Positions 7,737 to 16,991 of a stretch of DNA of 64,000 nt are shown piece by piece (position 1 is the stretch's first letter; each line of letters starts with the position of its first letter). The stretch spans positions 496,001-560,000 of the forward strand of contig NZ_JANLCM010000001.1 in assembly GCF_024979235.1 (NCBI RefSeq), given 5' to 3'. The position numbers and the translations under genes were made by a program. This DNA is from Herbiconiux aconitum (lineage in GTDB: Bacteria > Actinomycetota > Actinomycetes > Actinomycetales > Microbacteriaceae). The notes beneath the pieces were generated by a model. It did not search any database, had not been told where the DNA came from, and saw only the letters and a program-made list of their open reading frames with translations.

Positions 7737-8447
7737 GTGGCGATCGACCCGCTGACGAACGATCAGCCGGGGCGCCCGGGCATCGACATCCCCGACCGCC
7801 GGGGTCGCACCCGACTCGATCAGACCGGGCGCGACCTCACCGGCAATCCGCGCGTGCGGGTGACGGATGTCGACCTGCTCACCTCGAATTGGTACGTCAC
7901 CCGCACCACCCGATTCGAGTTCCAGCACAGCGACGGCCACTGGTCGACCGAGGAGCGCGAGACCTACGACCGCGGCAACGGGGCCACGATCCTGCTGCAC
8001 GACGCAGCGCGCCGAACAGTGCTGCTCATCCGGCAATTCCGTTATCCCGCCTACGTCAACGGCCATCCCGACGGACTGCTGCTCGAACTGCCCGCCGGGT
8101 TGCTCGACGAAGACGACCCCGAGACCGCCATCCGTCGCGAGGCCCGCGAAGAGACCGGCTACGCGATCGGCGAGGTGCAACACGTCTTCGACGCTTACAT
8201 GAGCCCCGGATCGGTCACCGAGAAGCTCTTCTTCTTCGCCGCCCCCTACGACGCCTCGAACCGCGCGGATGCCGGTGGCGGGCTCGCCGACGAAGGCGAA
8301 GACATCGAGTTGGTCGAGCTGGGCATCGACGACGCGCTCGCCCGCATCGGCACCGACATCGTCGACGCGAAGACGATCATGTTGCTCCAGTGGGCCGCGC
8401 TGTCGGGCCCCTTCGCTCACTCGCCGCGATCGGGGAAGTCGGGGTAG
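7737..8447 (+). CDS. NUDIX hydrolase (NudK/AdpP-like nucleoside diphosphate sugar hydrolase)
   Basis: 236 residues from a GTG four bases after the yajQ stop. The NUDIX box is clear as REAREETGY preceded by ELPAGLLDEDDPE; this ELPAG-plus-long-loop form is that of ADP-sugar and GDP-mannose pyrophosphatases. The segment YMSPGSVTEK is also typical of that subgroup. It would hydrolyse nucleoside diphosphate sugars in the cytoplasm. Its last 31 bases overlap the end of the converging flavoprotein gene. The first ~40 residues are polar and may not belong if translation starts later. Confidence 0.85.
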   Translation: MAIDPLTNDQPGRPGIDIPDRRGRTRLDQTGRDLTGNPRVRVTDVDLLTSNWYVTRTTRFEFQHSDGHWSTEERETYDRGNGATILLHDAARRTVLLIRQFRYPAYVNGHPDGLLLELPAGLLDEDDPETAIRREAREETGYAIGEVQHVFDAYMSPGSVTEKLFFFAAPYDASNRADAGGGLADEGEDIELVELGIDDALARIGTDIVDAKTIMLLQWAALSGPFAHSPRSGKSG

Positions 8448-9802
8448 GGGAACACATGGGTGGGGTCGTAGGCCCGCCGCACCTCGGCCAGGCGATCGAA
8501 GATGGCTGCCGGCCAGGACTCCTCGTAGAGACCCGGCACCGAGAGTGAACCGCTCGCGAAGTTGATGTTGGTCTCCGTCGACACCCACTCCGACAACTGC
8601 GCCGTGATGCCGTCGGCGATCTGCGGCAGCACCGTGTCGAAGAGGGACGGATCGGGTGCCCCGATCATCACGAACGCATACTCCGCCGACCGGCCACCCA
8701 CGGCACTGCCGCCCGGCACGTCGCGTGCCGTCGCCCCACCGAGGTGCCGCAGCTCGGCGACGATGATCGGAACCTCGCGCCCAGGGCCGAACATCGCGAG
8801 GAAACGATCGATGAACTCGCCGTCGATGCCGCCGAGGAGCATCCCTCGGTCCCAGCTCGGCCCGGGGTCGGTTGGGTCGCTGTGGATCGTCGAGACCTCG
8901 CTCGCCGGCATCTCGCCGACCCGACCGAGGAATGCCGAGCCGGCGTCTCGGATCGGCTGGAACAGCCGCTCCCCTTCCGCCGGATCGCCGACGTAGGCGA
9001 ACCGTGCCGAGATGACCGTCTTGCCCCGCAACGGCTCGGGGATGACCTCGAACGGAGGGAATCGCACGACCGCCACCGACGAGGTCGCCTCCTCGGGCGC
9101 AGTCTCGGTGAACGTCGCCCAAGCCCGCAGGACGGATGGGATGTCGCTCTCCTCGAAGAACAGCGAGCCTCCGTAGAAGCTCGGCAGCCGCACCAGCCCG
9201 AACTCCATCGAGGTCACCACCCCGAGCCCGCCCTTGCCGCCGCGCAGCGCCCAGAACAGATCGGGATGCTCCTCGGCGCTCGCCGTCACGACCTCGCCGT
9301 CGGCCGTCACCACCCGGAAGCTCCGCGCGTAGTCGGAGGAGAATCCGAAAGTGCGCGCCAACGGGCCGACCCCGCCGCCGAGGGTGTAGCCGATGCATCC
9401 GACGTGCCCCGACGCTCCCGTGATGGGTGCCAGGCCGTGCTCCGCGGCAGCAGCGACCACGCTTTCCCACCGGTTCCCCGCACCGATCGATGCGACCGCG
9501 CTCTCGGGGTCGATGGACAGACCGGTGACACGCGAGGTCGTGATGATGACCCCCGACGTCACGGGCACGGTGCTGCCGTGGCCCGTGGCGAGCACGTGCA
9601 CCGGGAGACTGTTGGCTATGGCGAACCGCACGGCGGCCGCGACATCCGCTTCGTCGACCGCGGAGACGGCGACCTCGGGGTCGTGAACGACGGCGGTGTT
9701 CTGGGCGGCGACCTCGGCGGCGAGCGCCGCGTCACCGCGTTGCAGAACCGGCCCGGAGGCCGTGGAGACGAGCTCGGCGAAGGATTCGGAGGAGAAAGTC
9801 AT
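8417..9802 (-). CDS. FAD-binding oxidoreductase, berberine-bridge-enzyme-like
   Basis: 461 residues from the ATG at 9802, the start that gives a normal N-terminus ahead of the FAD domain. The FAD-binding PCMH domain has ATGHGST, where the histidine is at the position that can carry covalent flavin, and YTLGGGVGPLAR followed by GFSSD, the family's flavin loop. The C-terminal YDPTHVFPY block is the BBE-type tail. Such oxidases act on alcohols, sugars or alkaloid-like compounds using oxygen. No signal sequence is seen. The gene is monocistronic and its 3' end overlaps the NUDIX gene by 31 bp. Confidence 0.9.
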   Translation of the reverse strand: MTFSSESFAELVSTASGPVLQRGDAALAAEVAAQNTAVVHDPEVAVSAVDEADVAAAVRFAIANSLPVHVLATGHGSTVPVTSGVIITTSRVTGLSIDPESAVASIGAGNRWESVVAAAAEHGLAPITGASGHVGCIGYTLGGGVGPLARTFGFSSDYARSFRVVTADGEVVTASAEEHPDLFWALRGGKGGLGVVTSMEFGLVRLPSFYGGSLFFEESDIPSVLRAWATFTETAPEEATSSVAVVRFPPFEVIPEPLRGKTVISARFAYVGDPAEGERLFQPIRDAGSAFLGRVGEMPASEVSTIHSDPTDPGPSWDRGMLLGGIDGEFIDRFLAMFGPGREVPIIVAELRHLGGATARDVPGGSAVGGRSAEYAFVMIGAPDPSLFDTVLPQIADGITAQLSEWVSTETNINFASGSLSVPGLYEESWPAAIFDRLAEVRRAYDPTHVFPYPDFPDRGE

Positions 9803-9882
9803 GCTTGTGACTGTAGCGAGCCCCTCCGACACGGGTCGAGCGGTCGTCGCGAGGATTGCGGAACCCCGCATCCGGCGGAAGA

Positions 9883-11295
9883 TCAGGTGTCCAGCACACC
9901 GGCCATCACCCGGACCGCCTCCTCGAATCGCCCCGGATCGGGGCCCGAGTAGTTCAGCCGCACGAACGCCCCGGTCGGTTCAGCCGGGAACCACTCCTCA
10001 CCCGGCGAGATCAGCACGCGCTCGCGGCCGCAGGCCTCCACGAACTCGTCGGCATCGACCCCGGCCGGCAATCGCAACCAGATGTTCAACCCGCCGCGCG
10101 GAACCGCGGTGAGCGTGCCGGGCGGGAGCAACTCGTCCACCAGCCCGACCAGGGCGTCACGCCGGGCGCGCAACTGCTCACGCATCCGCCGCAGGTGTGG
10201 CTCCCAGCCGGGCGCGGTCACCACCTCGAGCGCCGCCGTCTGCAGCACTCCGCTCACGTAGAGTCCGTCGACCACCCGGTCGGTCTGGATGCGCGACCTG
10301 GCCGGTCCCCGCGCGATCACCGCCGCGATCCGGATGGCGGGCGACACGCTCTTCGTGAGCGAGCGCACGTAGACGACGTGCCCGTCGGCATCCTGAGCGA
10401 TCAGCGGACGCACGACGGTGTCGAGAGCGAAGTCGTGCGCCCAGTCGTCCTCCACGAGGAACGCTCCGTTCGACCGCACCACCTCGAGGATCGCTGCCGC
10501 CTGCGCCGCCGGCCAGGTGGCCCCGGTGGGGTTCGCGAAGTGCGGCATGGCGTAGAACAGACGCGCCCGTGTGCGGTCGAACGCCTCGGCGAGCACGACC
10601 GGATCGACCGCGTTCCCGCTCTCGTCGCGCGGCACCGGCACGACCTCGAGCCCGGCCTGACGGGCGGCAGCGATCGCTCCCCAATAGCCCGGCGACTCCA
10701 TCACGATGGCGTCGCCGGGCCGTGCGAGCGCCCGGAACACCGACGACAGAGCGCTCTGGCCGCCGGGCATCACGAGAACGTCGGATGCGGTGGGCGCCGA
10801 TCCGCCGGCCGACGTCGCCTCGCCCACTTCCCGCGCGAACCAGGAGCGCAGCTCGGGAAGACCGGATGCCGGCGGCCGGTCGAGTGCCGAGCGTGACCGT
10901 GCTGCGCGCCCGAGTGCCGCCTGCACCGCTCGCACTGGAAGCAGGTCGTCGACCGGGTAGCCGCTGTGCAACGCGATGACATCGGGTCCAGCGGTCTGCA
11001 TGGTCGATCCGACGTAGCCGCCGTCGGCGCGGATCGCGCCGAGCGCCGCTGTCTGCCAGCCGTAGTCGGCACGTGGCGCCGGCTGGGCATGGCGCACGAA
11101 GGTGCCGGCTCCGGGGCGCGACTCGACGAGGCCCTCGCGCACGAGCATCCGCACCGCCTGCTGCACCGTCACCGGGCCGGCGCCGAAGCGCACCGTCAGC
11201 TCGCGAGTGGACGGCAGTCGCGCGCCTGCTCGCAGACCGTCGACCACGGTACGGAGTTCGACGGCGATGCGCGCCGCACTGCTACTCTGGTTCAT
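9883..11295 (-). CDS. MocR-type regulator (GntR winged helix fused to PLP aminotransferase domain)
   Basis: 470 residues from the ATG at 11295. The first ~70 residues are a GntR winged helix (RLPSTRELTVRF, then the wing SRPGAGTFV). The remainder is an aspartate-aminotransferase-fold domain with the PLP lysine in RSLTKSVSPAIR and the ENPTG-like block HFANPTGATWPA. MocR proteins sense amines or PLP-related ligands and usually control the divergent gene. Here that gene is an EamA exporter whose start codon overlaps this one. The related PdxR group controls vitamin B6 synthesis, but no pdx gene lies nearby, so the ligand is unknown. Confidence 0.9.
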   Translation of the reverse strand: MNQSSSAARIAVELRTVVDGLRAGARLPSTRELTVRFGAGPVTVQQAVRMLVREGLVESRPGAGTFVRHAQPAPRADYGWQTAALGAIRADGGYVGSTMQTAGPDVIALHSGYPVDDLLPVRAVQAALGRAARSRSALDRPPASGLPELRSWFAREVGEATSAGGSAPTASDVLVMPGGQSALSSVFRALARPGDAIVMESPGYWGAIAAARQAGLEVVPVPRDESGNAVDPVVLAEAFDRTRARLFYAMPHFANPTGATWPAAQAAAILEVVRSNGAFLVEDDWAHDFALDTVVRPLIAQDADGHVVYVRSLTKSVSPAIRIAAVIARGPARSRIQTDRVVDGLYVSGVLQTAALEVVTAPGWEPHLRRMREQLRARRDALVGLVDELLPPGTLTAVPRGGLNIWLRLPAGVDADEFVEACGRERVLISPGEEWFPAEPTGAFVRLNYSGPDPGRFEEAVRVMAGVLDT

Positions 11296-11317
11296 GAAGG
11301 ATGATAGTAGCGCTACT
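11281..11317. promoter_or_regulatory. Operator candidate overlapping both divergent start codons
   Basis: GCTACT occurs at 11281-11286 and 11312-11317, and its inverse AGTAGC at 11306-11311. The last two form the 12-bp perfect palindrome AGTAGCGCTACT (11306-11317). One direct plus one inverted copy is the layout known for MocR operators. The site covers the start codons of the MocR gene and of the divergent exporter gene. Confidence 0.5.
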
Positions 11318-12322
11318 GCCGCCCTGACCGCTCCGCTATCGCGGAAGGCGGCTGGGGCAAGCGGCCCGGCCACCACCCGCGACGCGGTTGCCCCAGCCTC
11401 TGCCTCGCCCGCGCCGCCGCCGCCCGCTTCCGCCGCCGCCCGGGCCCGCGGACTCACCGCCCCCGGTCTCGCCTGGGGGTTCCTCGGGGTGCTCGCCTTC
11501 TCGTTCACTCTCCCCTTCACCCGCATCGCCGTCGCGACACTCGACCCGATCATGGTGAGCGCCGGCCGCGCCGTGGTGGCGGCCGCCCTCGCCGCCATCG
11601 TGCTGCTCGTGACCCGCACGTCGCTGCCACCACGCGCCGTCTGGCCGCGCATCCTGGTCGTAGCGGCCGGGGTAGTGGTCGGGTTTCCGATGCTCACCTC
11701 CTTCGCCCTGCAGACCTCGCCCGCCAGTCACGGCGCCGTCGTGATCGGCCTGCTGCCGGCCGCGACCGCAGTGGTCGCGGTGGTGCGCGGCCGGGAACGC
11801 CCGAGCCGGCTGTTCTGGCTCGCGTCGATCGCCGGCGCGGCCGCCGTCGTCGCCTTCACCCTCATCAGCGGTGGCGGATTCGGCGGCGTGCACATCTCCG
11901 ATCTCCTCCTCCTCGGAGCGGTGATCGCCGCGGCGGTCGGCTACGCCGAAGGCGGCCTGCTCTCGCGCGAGATCGGCTCCTGGCAGGTGATCTGCTGGGC
12001 GCTCGTGGTGGCCGCACCGGTGATGGCCGTGCTGACCGGGATCTCCGTGGTGCAGCATCCGCCGACCGCGCCGCTCGACGGCTGGCTCGCCTTCGCCTAC
12101 GTGAGCGCGATCAGCATGTTCCTCGGCTTCTTCGCGTGGTATCGCGGCCTCGGAATCGGGCCCATCGCATCCGTGAGTCAGATCCAGCTGGTGCAGCCGG
12201 TGCTCACCATCGTCTGGGCAGCACTCCTCCTCGGAGAACCGTTGACTCCACTCACGATCGTGGGAGCCCTCGCGGTCATCGTGTGCGCGGCCGCGGCCGT
12301 ACGTTCCCGAGTGCGCCGTTAG
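11294..12322 (+). CDS. EamA/DMT-family transporter
   Basis: 342 residues with about ten hydrophobic segments in two EamA repeats (one from roughly residue 55 to 185, one from 200 to 330). It belongs to the drug/metabolite transporter superfamily, whose members export amino acids, purines or other metabolites across the cell membrane. The first ~45 residues are Ala/Pro-rich and polar. No later ATG or GTG keeps the first membrane helix, so the ATG at 11294 is used even though it overlaps the divergent MocR start by two bases. MocR is the likely regulator. The stop overlaps the converging fprA-like gene by four bases. Confidence 0.82.
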   Translation: MKDDSSATAALTAPLSRKAAGASGPATTRDAVAPASASPAPPPPASAAARARGLTAPGLAWGFLGVLAFSFTLPFTRIAVATLDPIMVSAGRAVVAAALAAIVLLVTRTSLPPRAVWPRILVVAAGVVVGFPMLTSFALQTSPASHGAVVIGLLPAATAVVAVVRGRERPSRLFWLASIAGAAAVVAFTLISGGGFGGVHISDLLLLGAVIAAAVGYAEGGLLSREIGSWQVICWALVVAAPVMAVLTGISVVQHPPTAPLDGWLAFAYVSAISMFLGFFAWYRGLGIGPIASVSQIQLVQPVLTIVWAALLLGEPLTPLTIVGALAVIVCAAAAVRSRVRR

Positions 12323-13677
12323 GCGCGGGAGATGTCGATCATCTCGTCGCGCGGCACGACTTTGATGCGCAGACGCGGCGGGGTGTCGGCAGCTCCGAGC
12401 GCCAACTCGTGCTGGTCGAGCTTGTGCCAGCCGTCGAGGTCGGTGTACGCCACGCCCCGCGACGAGAGCAGCGCGGGCATCGCTTCCTCGGAGGGATCGG
12501 CCGGGCTCCACCAGTTCGCCTGGTCGCGCACGAGGTGCGACAGCGTCTCCATCGCGTCGGACTTGGTGTGGCCGATCAGTCCGACCGGTCCGCGCTTGAT
12601 CCACCCGGTGGCGTACACGCCCGGGATGACCTCGTTGTGGTCGTCGAGCACCTGGCCCTCGTGGTTCGGGATGACGCCGTGGTGCTCATCGAACGGGATG
12701 CCGTCGAGCGGCGACCCGAAGTAGCCGACGGCGCGGTAGACGGCCTGGATCGGGATCTCGCGGATCTCGCCCGTGCCGACCACGCCGCCCGCCGCATCCG
12801 GCTTGGTGCGCTCATATCGGATGGCCGAAACACGGCCGTCGGCGTCGCCGACGATCTCGAGCGGCTTCGCGTAGAAGTGCAGGTGCAGTCGCCGGGACGC
12901 CTGGCCCACCGGCCGCTCGCGCCATTGGTTCAGCACCTTGTTGATGACGAAGACCTGCTTGTTCGACTCGATGGCCGCCTTCGAGGCGTCGTCGAGCTCG
13001 AAGTCCTCGTCGGCCACGATCATGTCGACGTCGTTCATCTCGCCGAGCTCGCGGAGCTCAAGCGGAGTGAACTTCACCTGAGCCGGCCCCCGGCGGCCGA
13101 ACACGTGCACGTCGGTGACGGGCGAGGCCTTGAGGCCCTCGTAGACGTTCGTCGGGATCTCGGTGACCAGGAGGTCGTCGGCGTGCTTGGCCAGGATGCG
13201 CGACACGTCGAGCGCTACGTTGCCGTTACCGATCACCGCGACCGACTGCGCGTCGAGCGGCCAGGTGCGCGGAACATCCGGATGCCCGTCGAACCAGCTC
13301 ACGAAATCGGCGGCACCGTAGGAGCCCTCGAGGTCGATGCCTGGAACGTTCAACGAGGCGTCGCGGACGGCGCCGGTGGAGAAGATGACGGCGTTGTAGT
13401 GCTTCTTCAGGTCGTCGAGCGTGATGTCGACGCCGTAGCGCACGTTGCCGAAGAACCGGATGACACCCGAGTCGAGCACCTCGCGGAGCGCGGTGATGAT
13501 GCCCTTGATGCGCGGATGGTCGGGCGCGACGCCGTAGCGCACGAGACCGTAGGGGGCGGGCAGCTGCTCGAACAGGTCGATCGAGACGTCGAAGTGACGC
13601 TCGGCCTTCACGAGCAGGTCTGCGGCGTAGATTCCGGCGGGGCCGGCTCCGACGATGGCCAAACGGAGCTTGGTCAC
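12319..13677 (-). CDS. FprA-type ferredoxin/adrenodoxin NADP+ reductase
   Basis: 452 residues from a GTG at 13677, preceded by AAGGA at normal spacing; an upstream in-frame ATG at 13728 lacks such a site. The FAD-binding GAGPAG is at the N-terminus, the YGVAPDH motif follows, and GNGNVALDVSR is the NADP-binding loop. The block GWIKRGPVGLIGHTKSDA is highly diagnostic of adrenodoxin-reductase-like FprA. It transfers electrons between NADPH and ferredoxins, for example to feed P450s or other iron-sulfur enzymes. It lies 76 bp downstream of the polyprenyl synthase on the same strand. Confidence 0.93.
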   Translation of the reverse strand: MTKLRLAIVGAGPAGIYAADLLVKAERHFDVSIDLFEQLPAPYGLVRYGVAPDHPRIKGIITALREVLDSGVIRFFGNVRYGVDITLDDLKKHYNAVIFSTGAVRDASLNVPGIDLEGSYGAADFVSWFDGHPDVPRTWPLDAQSVAVIGNGNVALDVSRILAKHADDLLVTEIPTNVYEGLKASPVTDVHVFGRRGPAQVKFTPLELRELGEMNDVDMIVADEDFELDDASKAAIESNKQVFVINKVLNQWRERPVGQASRRLHLHFYAKPLEIVGDADGRVSAIRYERTKPDAAGGVVGTGEIREIPIQAVYRAVGYFGSPLDGIPFDEHHGVIPNHEGQVLDDHNEVIPGVYATGWIKRGPVGLIGHTKSDAMETLSHLVRDQANWWSPADPSEEAMPALLSSRGVAYTDLDGWHKLDQHELALGAADTPPRLRIKVVPRDEMIDISRA

Positions 13678-13753
13678 GGTGAGTTCCTTCGTATCGGTGG
13701 AGACGCTCGGCGTCTGAGGTGCACGCAACCGAGTCGGCTGCGCGAAGAGTGGT

Positions 13754-14812
13754 CTAGCTGGTGCGCTCGACCACGGTGTCGGCGAAACGGGTGAGGGTCT
13801 TCTTCACGGTGCCGGCCGGCAGCGGGGCGAGCGCCTCCGTGGCCTCGCGGGCGAACCGACGGGCTTCGTCGATCGTGCGCTGGGTGACCGGATGCTCGCG
13901 AAGCGCTCGGATGGCGTCGTCGGCCTCCGTGCCGCCCGCCGCGAGCGCCTCGGGAGTCAGCCGTGCCAGCAACGCCGCAGCCGTGGGGTCGTTGACCGCT
14001 TCCTGCTGCAGGAACAGCACCGGCAGTGTCGCGACGCCCGCGCGGATGTCGGTACCGGGCGTCTTGCCCGACTCCCGGTCGCTCGGGGCGATGTCGATCA
14101 CGTCGTCGACCAGCTGGAAGGCGATGCCGACCTTCTCGCCGAACTCCCGCACCGGCTCCTCGAACGTCGGGTCGCCACCCGAGAAGATGATGCCGAGCTG
14201 GGCGGATGCCGAGATGAGCGACCCTGTCTTGTCGGCGAGCACGCGGAGGTAATGAGCAACGGCGTCTTCGCCGTCTTGCGGGCCGATGGTCTCGTTGAGC
14301 TGGCCGAGGCACAGGCGCTCGAAGGTGTCCGCCTGCAATCGGATGGCCCGCTCGCCGAGCTGGGCGAGCAGGGCGCTGGCCCGCGCGAACAGCAGGTCGC
14401 CGGTGAGGATGGCGACCGAGTTGCCCCACACGTTCTGGGCGCTCGGCACCCCGCGGCGCTGATCCGCGTCATCCATCACGTCGTCGTGATAGAGGGAAGC
14501 GAGGTGGGTGAGCTCGATCGACGTGGCCGCCGTGATGACCTCGTCGGTCACACCCTCGCCGAGCTGGGCGGTGAGGAAGGCGAGGATGGGCCGCACCCGC
14601 TTGCCGCCGGCATCCAGCAGATACCGCGACACGACATCCACGAGACCACCGGTGAACTTCGTCTCGGCGGCGAGGCGGATCTCGAGCGCATCGATGCTCT
14701 CCTCGATGAGACGGGCGGTGCGCCGGTCTTCGCCGGTGGAGAAGAGGCGGTCCGCGAGCGAGAGCGGAGTGGACCGGCCCGTGGCACGGCGGAGACTGGG
14801 GGTCACGTTCAC
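13754..14812 (-). CDS. Long-chain trans-polyprenyl diphosphate synthase (menaquinone side chain)
   Basis: 352 residues from GTG. The first aspartate-rich motif is in LYHDDVMDDADQRRG and the second in LVDDVIDI, with GGKRVRP at the isopentenyl-diphosphate site. Such enzymes condense isopentenyl diphosphate onto allylic primers to make C35-C45 chains. It begins four bases after the menG stop codon, so the two form an operon: the synthase supplies the prenyl tail and MenG methylates demethylmenaquinone. Product chain length cannot be deduced reliably. An alternative GTG lies two codons downstream. Confidence 0.92.
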   Translation of the reverse strand: MNVTPSLRRATGRSTPLSLADRLFSTGEDRRTARLIEESIDALEIRLAAETKFTGGLVDVVSRYLLDAGGKRVRPILAFLTAQLGEGVTDEVITAATSIELTHLASLYHDDVMDDADQRRGVPSAQNVWGNSVAILTGDLLFARASALLAQLGERAIRLQADTFERLCLGQLNETIGPQDGEDAVAHYLRVLADKTGSLISASAQLGIIFSGGDPTFEEPVREFGEKVGIAFQLVDDVIDIAPSDRESGKTPGTDIRAGVATLPVLFLQQEAVNDPTAAALLARLTPEALAAGGTEADDAIRALREHPVTQRTIDEARRFAREATEALAPLPAGTVKKTLTRFADTVVERTS

Positions 14813-14816
14813 TAGC

Positions 14817-15530
14817 CTACTTTTCTTCCGGCAGCGGCTTCGTGCCCTTGTGCAGGGCCACGATCCCGGCGCTCAGGTCGCGATACTTCACGTGCCCGAA
14901 CCCGGCCTGGCGCAGCCACCCCGCCAGGGTCTTCTGGTCGGGCCAGGATTCGATCGACTCGAAGAGGTAGTCATAGGCGGGCACGTTCGACGAGGCCGCC
15001 TTGGCGAGTGTGGGCATGACATTCTTGAGATACCAGTAATAGGCGGAACGGATCGGCGCCACGGGCTTACTGAACTCGCAGATCACGATGCGGCCACCGG
15101 GTGCCGTCACCCGGAAGAGCTCGGCGAGCGCGGTCTGCGGCTCCGCGATGTTGCGCAGGCCGAACGAGATGGTGACGGCGTCGAACTCGTCGTCGGCGAA
15201 GGGCAGGTTCATGCCGTCAGCCACCACGAACTCGATGTTCGGCAGGCCGGCCTGCCGCTTCTTGCCGACCTCGATCATGCCCGGCGAGAAGTCGGCGGCC
15301 ACGATGTGCGCGCCGCTGCGTGCGAGCGAAGCGCTCGAGGTTCCGGTGCCGGCCGCGAGGTCGAGGATGCGCTCCCCCGGTCGCGGGGCGACCGCGCGGG
15401 TGGTCGCCACGCGCCAGAGCATGGCGTTGCCGACCGAGAGCACGGTGTTGGTGCGGTCGTATCCGGCTGCCACCTGGTCGAACATGGCAGAGACCTGCTC
15501 GGGTCGCTTGGTGAGGTCTGCCTTAGTCAC
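14817..15530 (-). CDS. menG: Demethylmenaquinone methyltransferase
   Basis: 237-residue SAM methyltransferase of the UbiE/MenG family. It carries the family opening (FDQVAAGYDRTN), SAM motif I LDLAAGTGTSS, and the late signatures SFGLRN and CEFSKP. It methylates demethylmenaquinone to menaquinone, the last step of the pathway. Start is a GTG. A TAAACT hexamer lies six bases before it, so the mRNA may be leaderless. menF diverges from the same 84-bp region, which places two menaquinone genes under one divergent control region. Confidence 0.94.
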   Translation of the reverse strand: MTKADLTKRPEQVSAMFDQVAAGYDRTNTVLSVGNAMLWRVATTRAVAPRPGERILDLAAGTGTSSASLARSGAHIVAADFSPGMIEVGKKRQAGLPNIEFVVADGMNLPFADDEFDAVTISFGLRNIAEPQTALAELFRVTAPGGRIVICEFSKPVAPIRSAYYWYLKNVMPTLAKAASSNVPAYDYLFESIESWPDQKTLAGWLRQAGFGHVKYRDLSAGIVALHKGTKPLPEEK

Positions 15531-15614
15531 CGTCTCAGTTTACGTTCAGTTACCGGGCGATCGCTGCGCACTGCCCGTGACAGGGGTGCCGAATGCCGGG
15601 CGTAAGCTGATTCG

Positions 15615-16862
15615 GTGAGTGATACTCCCCCGGTTCCGCGTCTGCACGTCGAGACCACCCGGGTAGACGACCTGAAGCTCCTCATCCCACTCATCGATCC
15701 GCGGCATCCGCTGATTTGGATGCGCAAGGGCCAGGGAATCGCCGGCATCGGCGAGGCGCTGCGACTCGAATTCTCGGGGCCCGACCGGATGCTCGACGCC
15801 TGCGCCGCCTGGAAAGAGGTGGTCGACGCCGCGACCGTCACCGACCCGATCTCAGCCCCCGGCACGGGCCTCGTGGCCTTCGGCACCTTCGCCTTCGCCG
15901 ACGACTCCGCCGCGTCGAGCGTGCTGATCGTGCCGCGCCTGGTGCTGGGCAAGCGCGACGGCCGGTTCTGGATCACGCGCACGAGTGTCGAGGGCGAAGA
16001 TCCGGCCTCCGTCGTCACCCCCACCGCTCGCCCTCTCGGCCCCGAATACCGCATCTCGCTGCTGCCGGGCGCCGTGTCTGCGGAGGGGTTCCGGGCATCC
16101 GTCGACGCCGCGATCGCCCGCATCGCCGACCAGCAGCTGAGCAAGGTGGTGCTGGCCCGCGACCTCACCGGCCATCTGCCGGCGGGCTCCGACCTGCGCC
16201 GCCCGCTCACCGACCTCGCCCTCGGCTACCCCGACTGCTGGACCTACGCCGTCGACGGTTTCGTGGGCTCGAGCCCCGAGACGCTCGTGCGGGTCGACCA
16301 CGGAACCGTCAGCGCCCGGGTGCTCGCCGGAACCACCTCACGGGGAACGGATGCGGAGGCCGACCAGGAGAAGGCGGTCGCGCTCGCGACGTCCACCAAA
16401 GACCTCGATGAGCACGGCTACGCGGTCACCAGCGTGATGGCGGCACTCACGCCGCACAGCCGCAACCTCACCGTGAGCGAGATCCCGTTCACCCTCAAGC
16501 TGCCGAACCTCTGGCACCTCGCGAGCGACATCGAAGGCACGCTGAGTGATGGCTCCACCTCGCTCGACCTGATCGCGGCGCTGCACCCGACCGCGGCCGT
16601 GGCGGGCACACCCACCTCCTCGGCTCTGGCTCTCATCCACGAACTCGAACCGTTCGACCGCGGCCGCTACGCCGGGCCCGTGGGCTGGGTGGGCGCCGAC
16701 GGCGACGGCGAGTGGGCTGTCGCCCTGCGCTCGGCCCAGGTCGACGAATCCGGTGACATCACGGCGTTCGCCGGGTGCGGGATCGTGACCGACTCCGATC
16801 CGGAGCACGAATACCTCGAGACGAAGATGAAATTCCGCCCGATCGTCGAGGCTTTCGGCTAG
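15615..16862 (+). CDS. menF: Isochorismate synthase
   Basis: 415-residue chorismate-binding enzyme. The conserved C-terminal core is clear: SKVVLARDL, SSPETLVR, LAGTTSRG, HPTAAVAGTP and the metal-binding glutamate in GPVGWVGADGDGE and HEYLETKMKF. It converts chorismate to isochorismate, the first committed step toward menaquinone, though the same reaction also feeds some salicylate-type siderophores. Divergence from menG favours the menaquinone role. Start is GTG 15615. No terminator is obvious in the 129 bp before the next gene. Confidence 0.93.
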   Translation: MSDTPPVPRLHVETTRVDDLKLLIPLIDPRHPLIWMRKGQGIAGIGEALRLEFSGPDRMLDACAAWKEVVDAATVTDPISAPGTGLVAFGTFAFADDSAASSVLIVPRLVLGKRDGRFWITRTSVEGEDPASVVTPTARPLGPEYRISLLPGAVSAEGFRASVDAAIARIADQQLSKVVLARDLTGHLPAGSDLRRPLTDLALGYPDCWTYAVDGFVGSSPETLVRVDHGTVSARVLAGTTSRGTDAEADQEKAVALATSTKDLDEHGYAVTSVMAALTPHSRNLTVSEIPFTLKLPNLWHLASDIEGTLSDGSTSLDLIAALHPTAAVAGTPTSSALALIHELEPFDRGRYAGPVGWVGADGDGEWAVALRSAQVDESGDITAFAGCGIVTDSDPEHEYLETKMKFRPIVEAFG

Positions 16863-16991
16863 CCATTCTTCTGCCGCTTCCAATCCGATGCGGGTGCGCC
16901 TCCGAAGACCCTCTGAAGGCTCGGCCACCTGACACCGCAACGAAAGCGCTGGTCAGGGGTCGGTTACATCCATCCCTGAAGGAGAAGGTCC

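Noticed and set aside
9883..11295. MocR protein as PdxR, the vitamin B6 synthesis activator
   Set aside because: The divergent gene is an EamA exporter, and no pdxS or pdxT gene is nearby.
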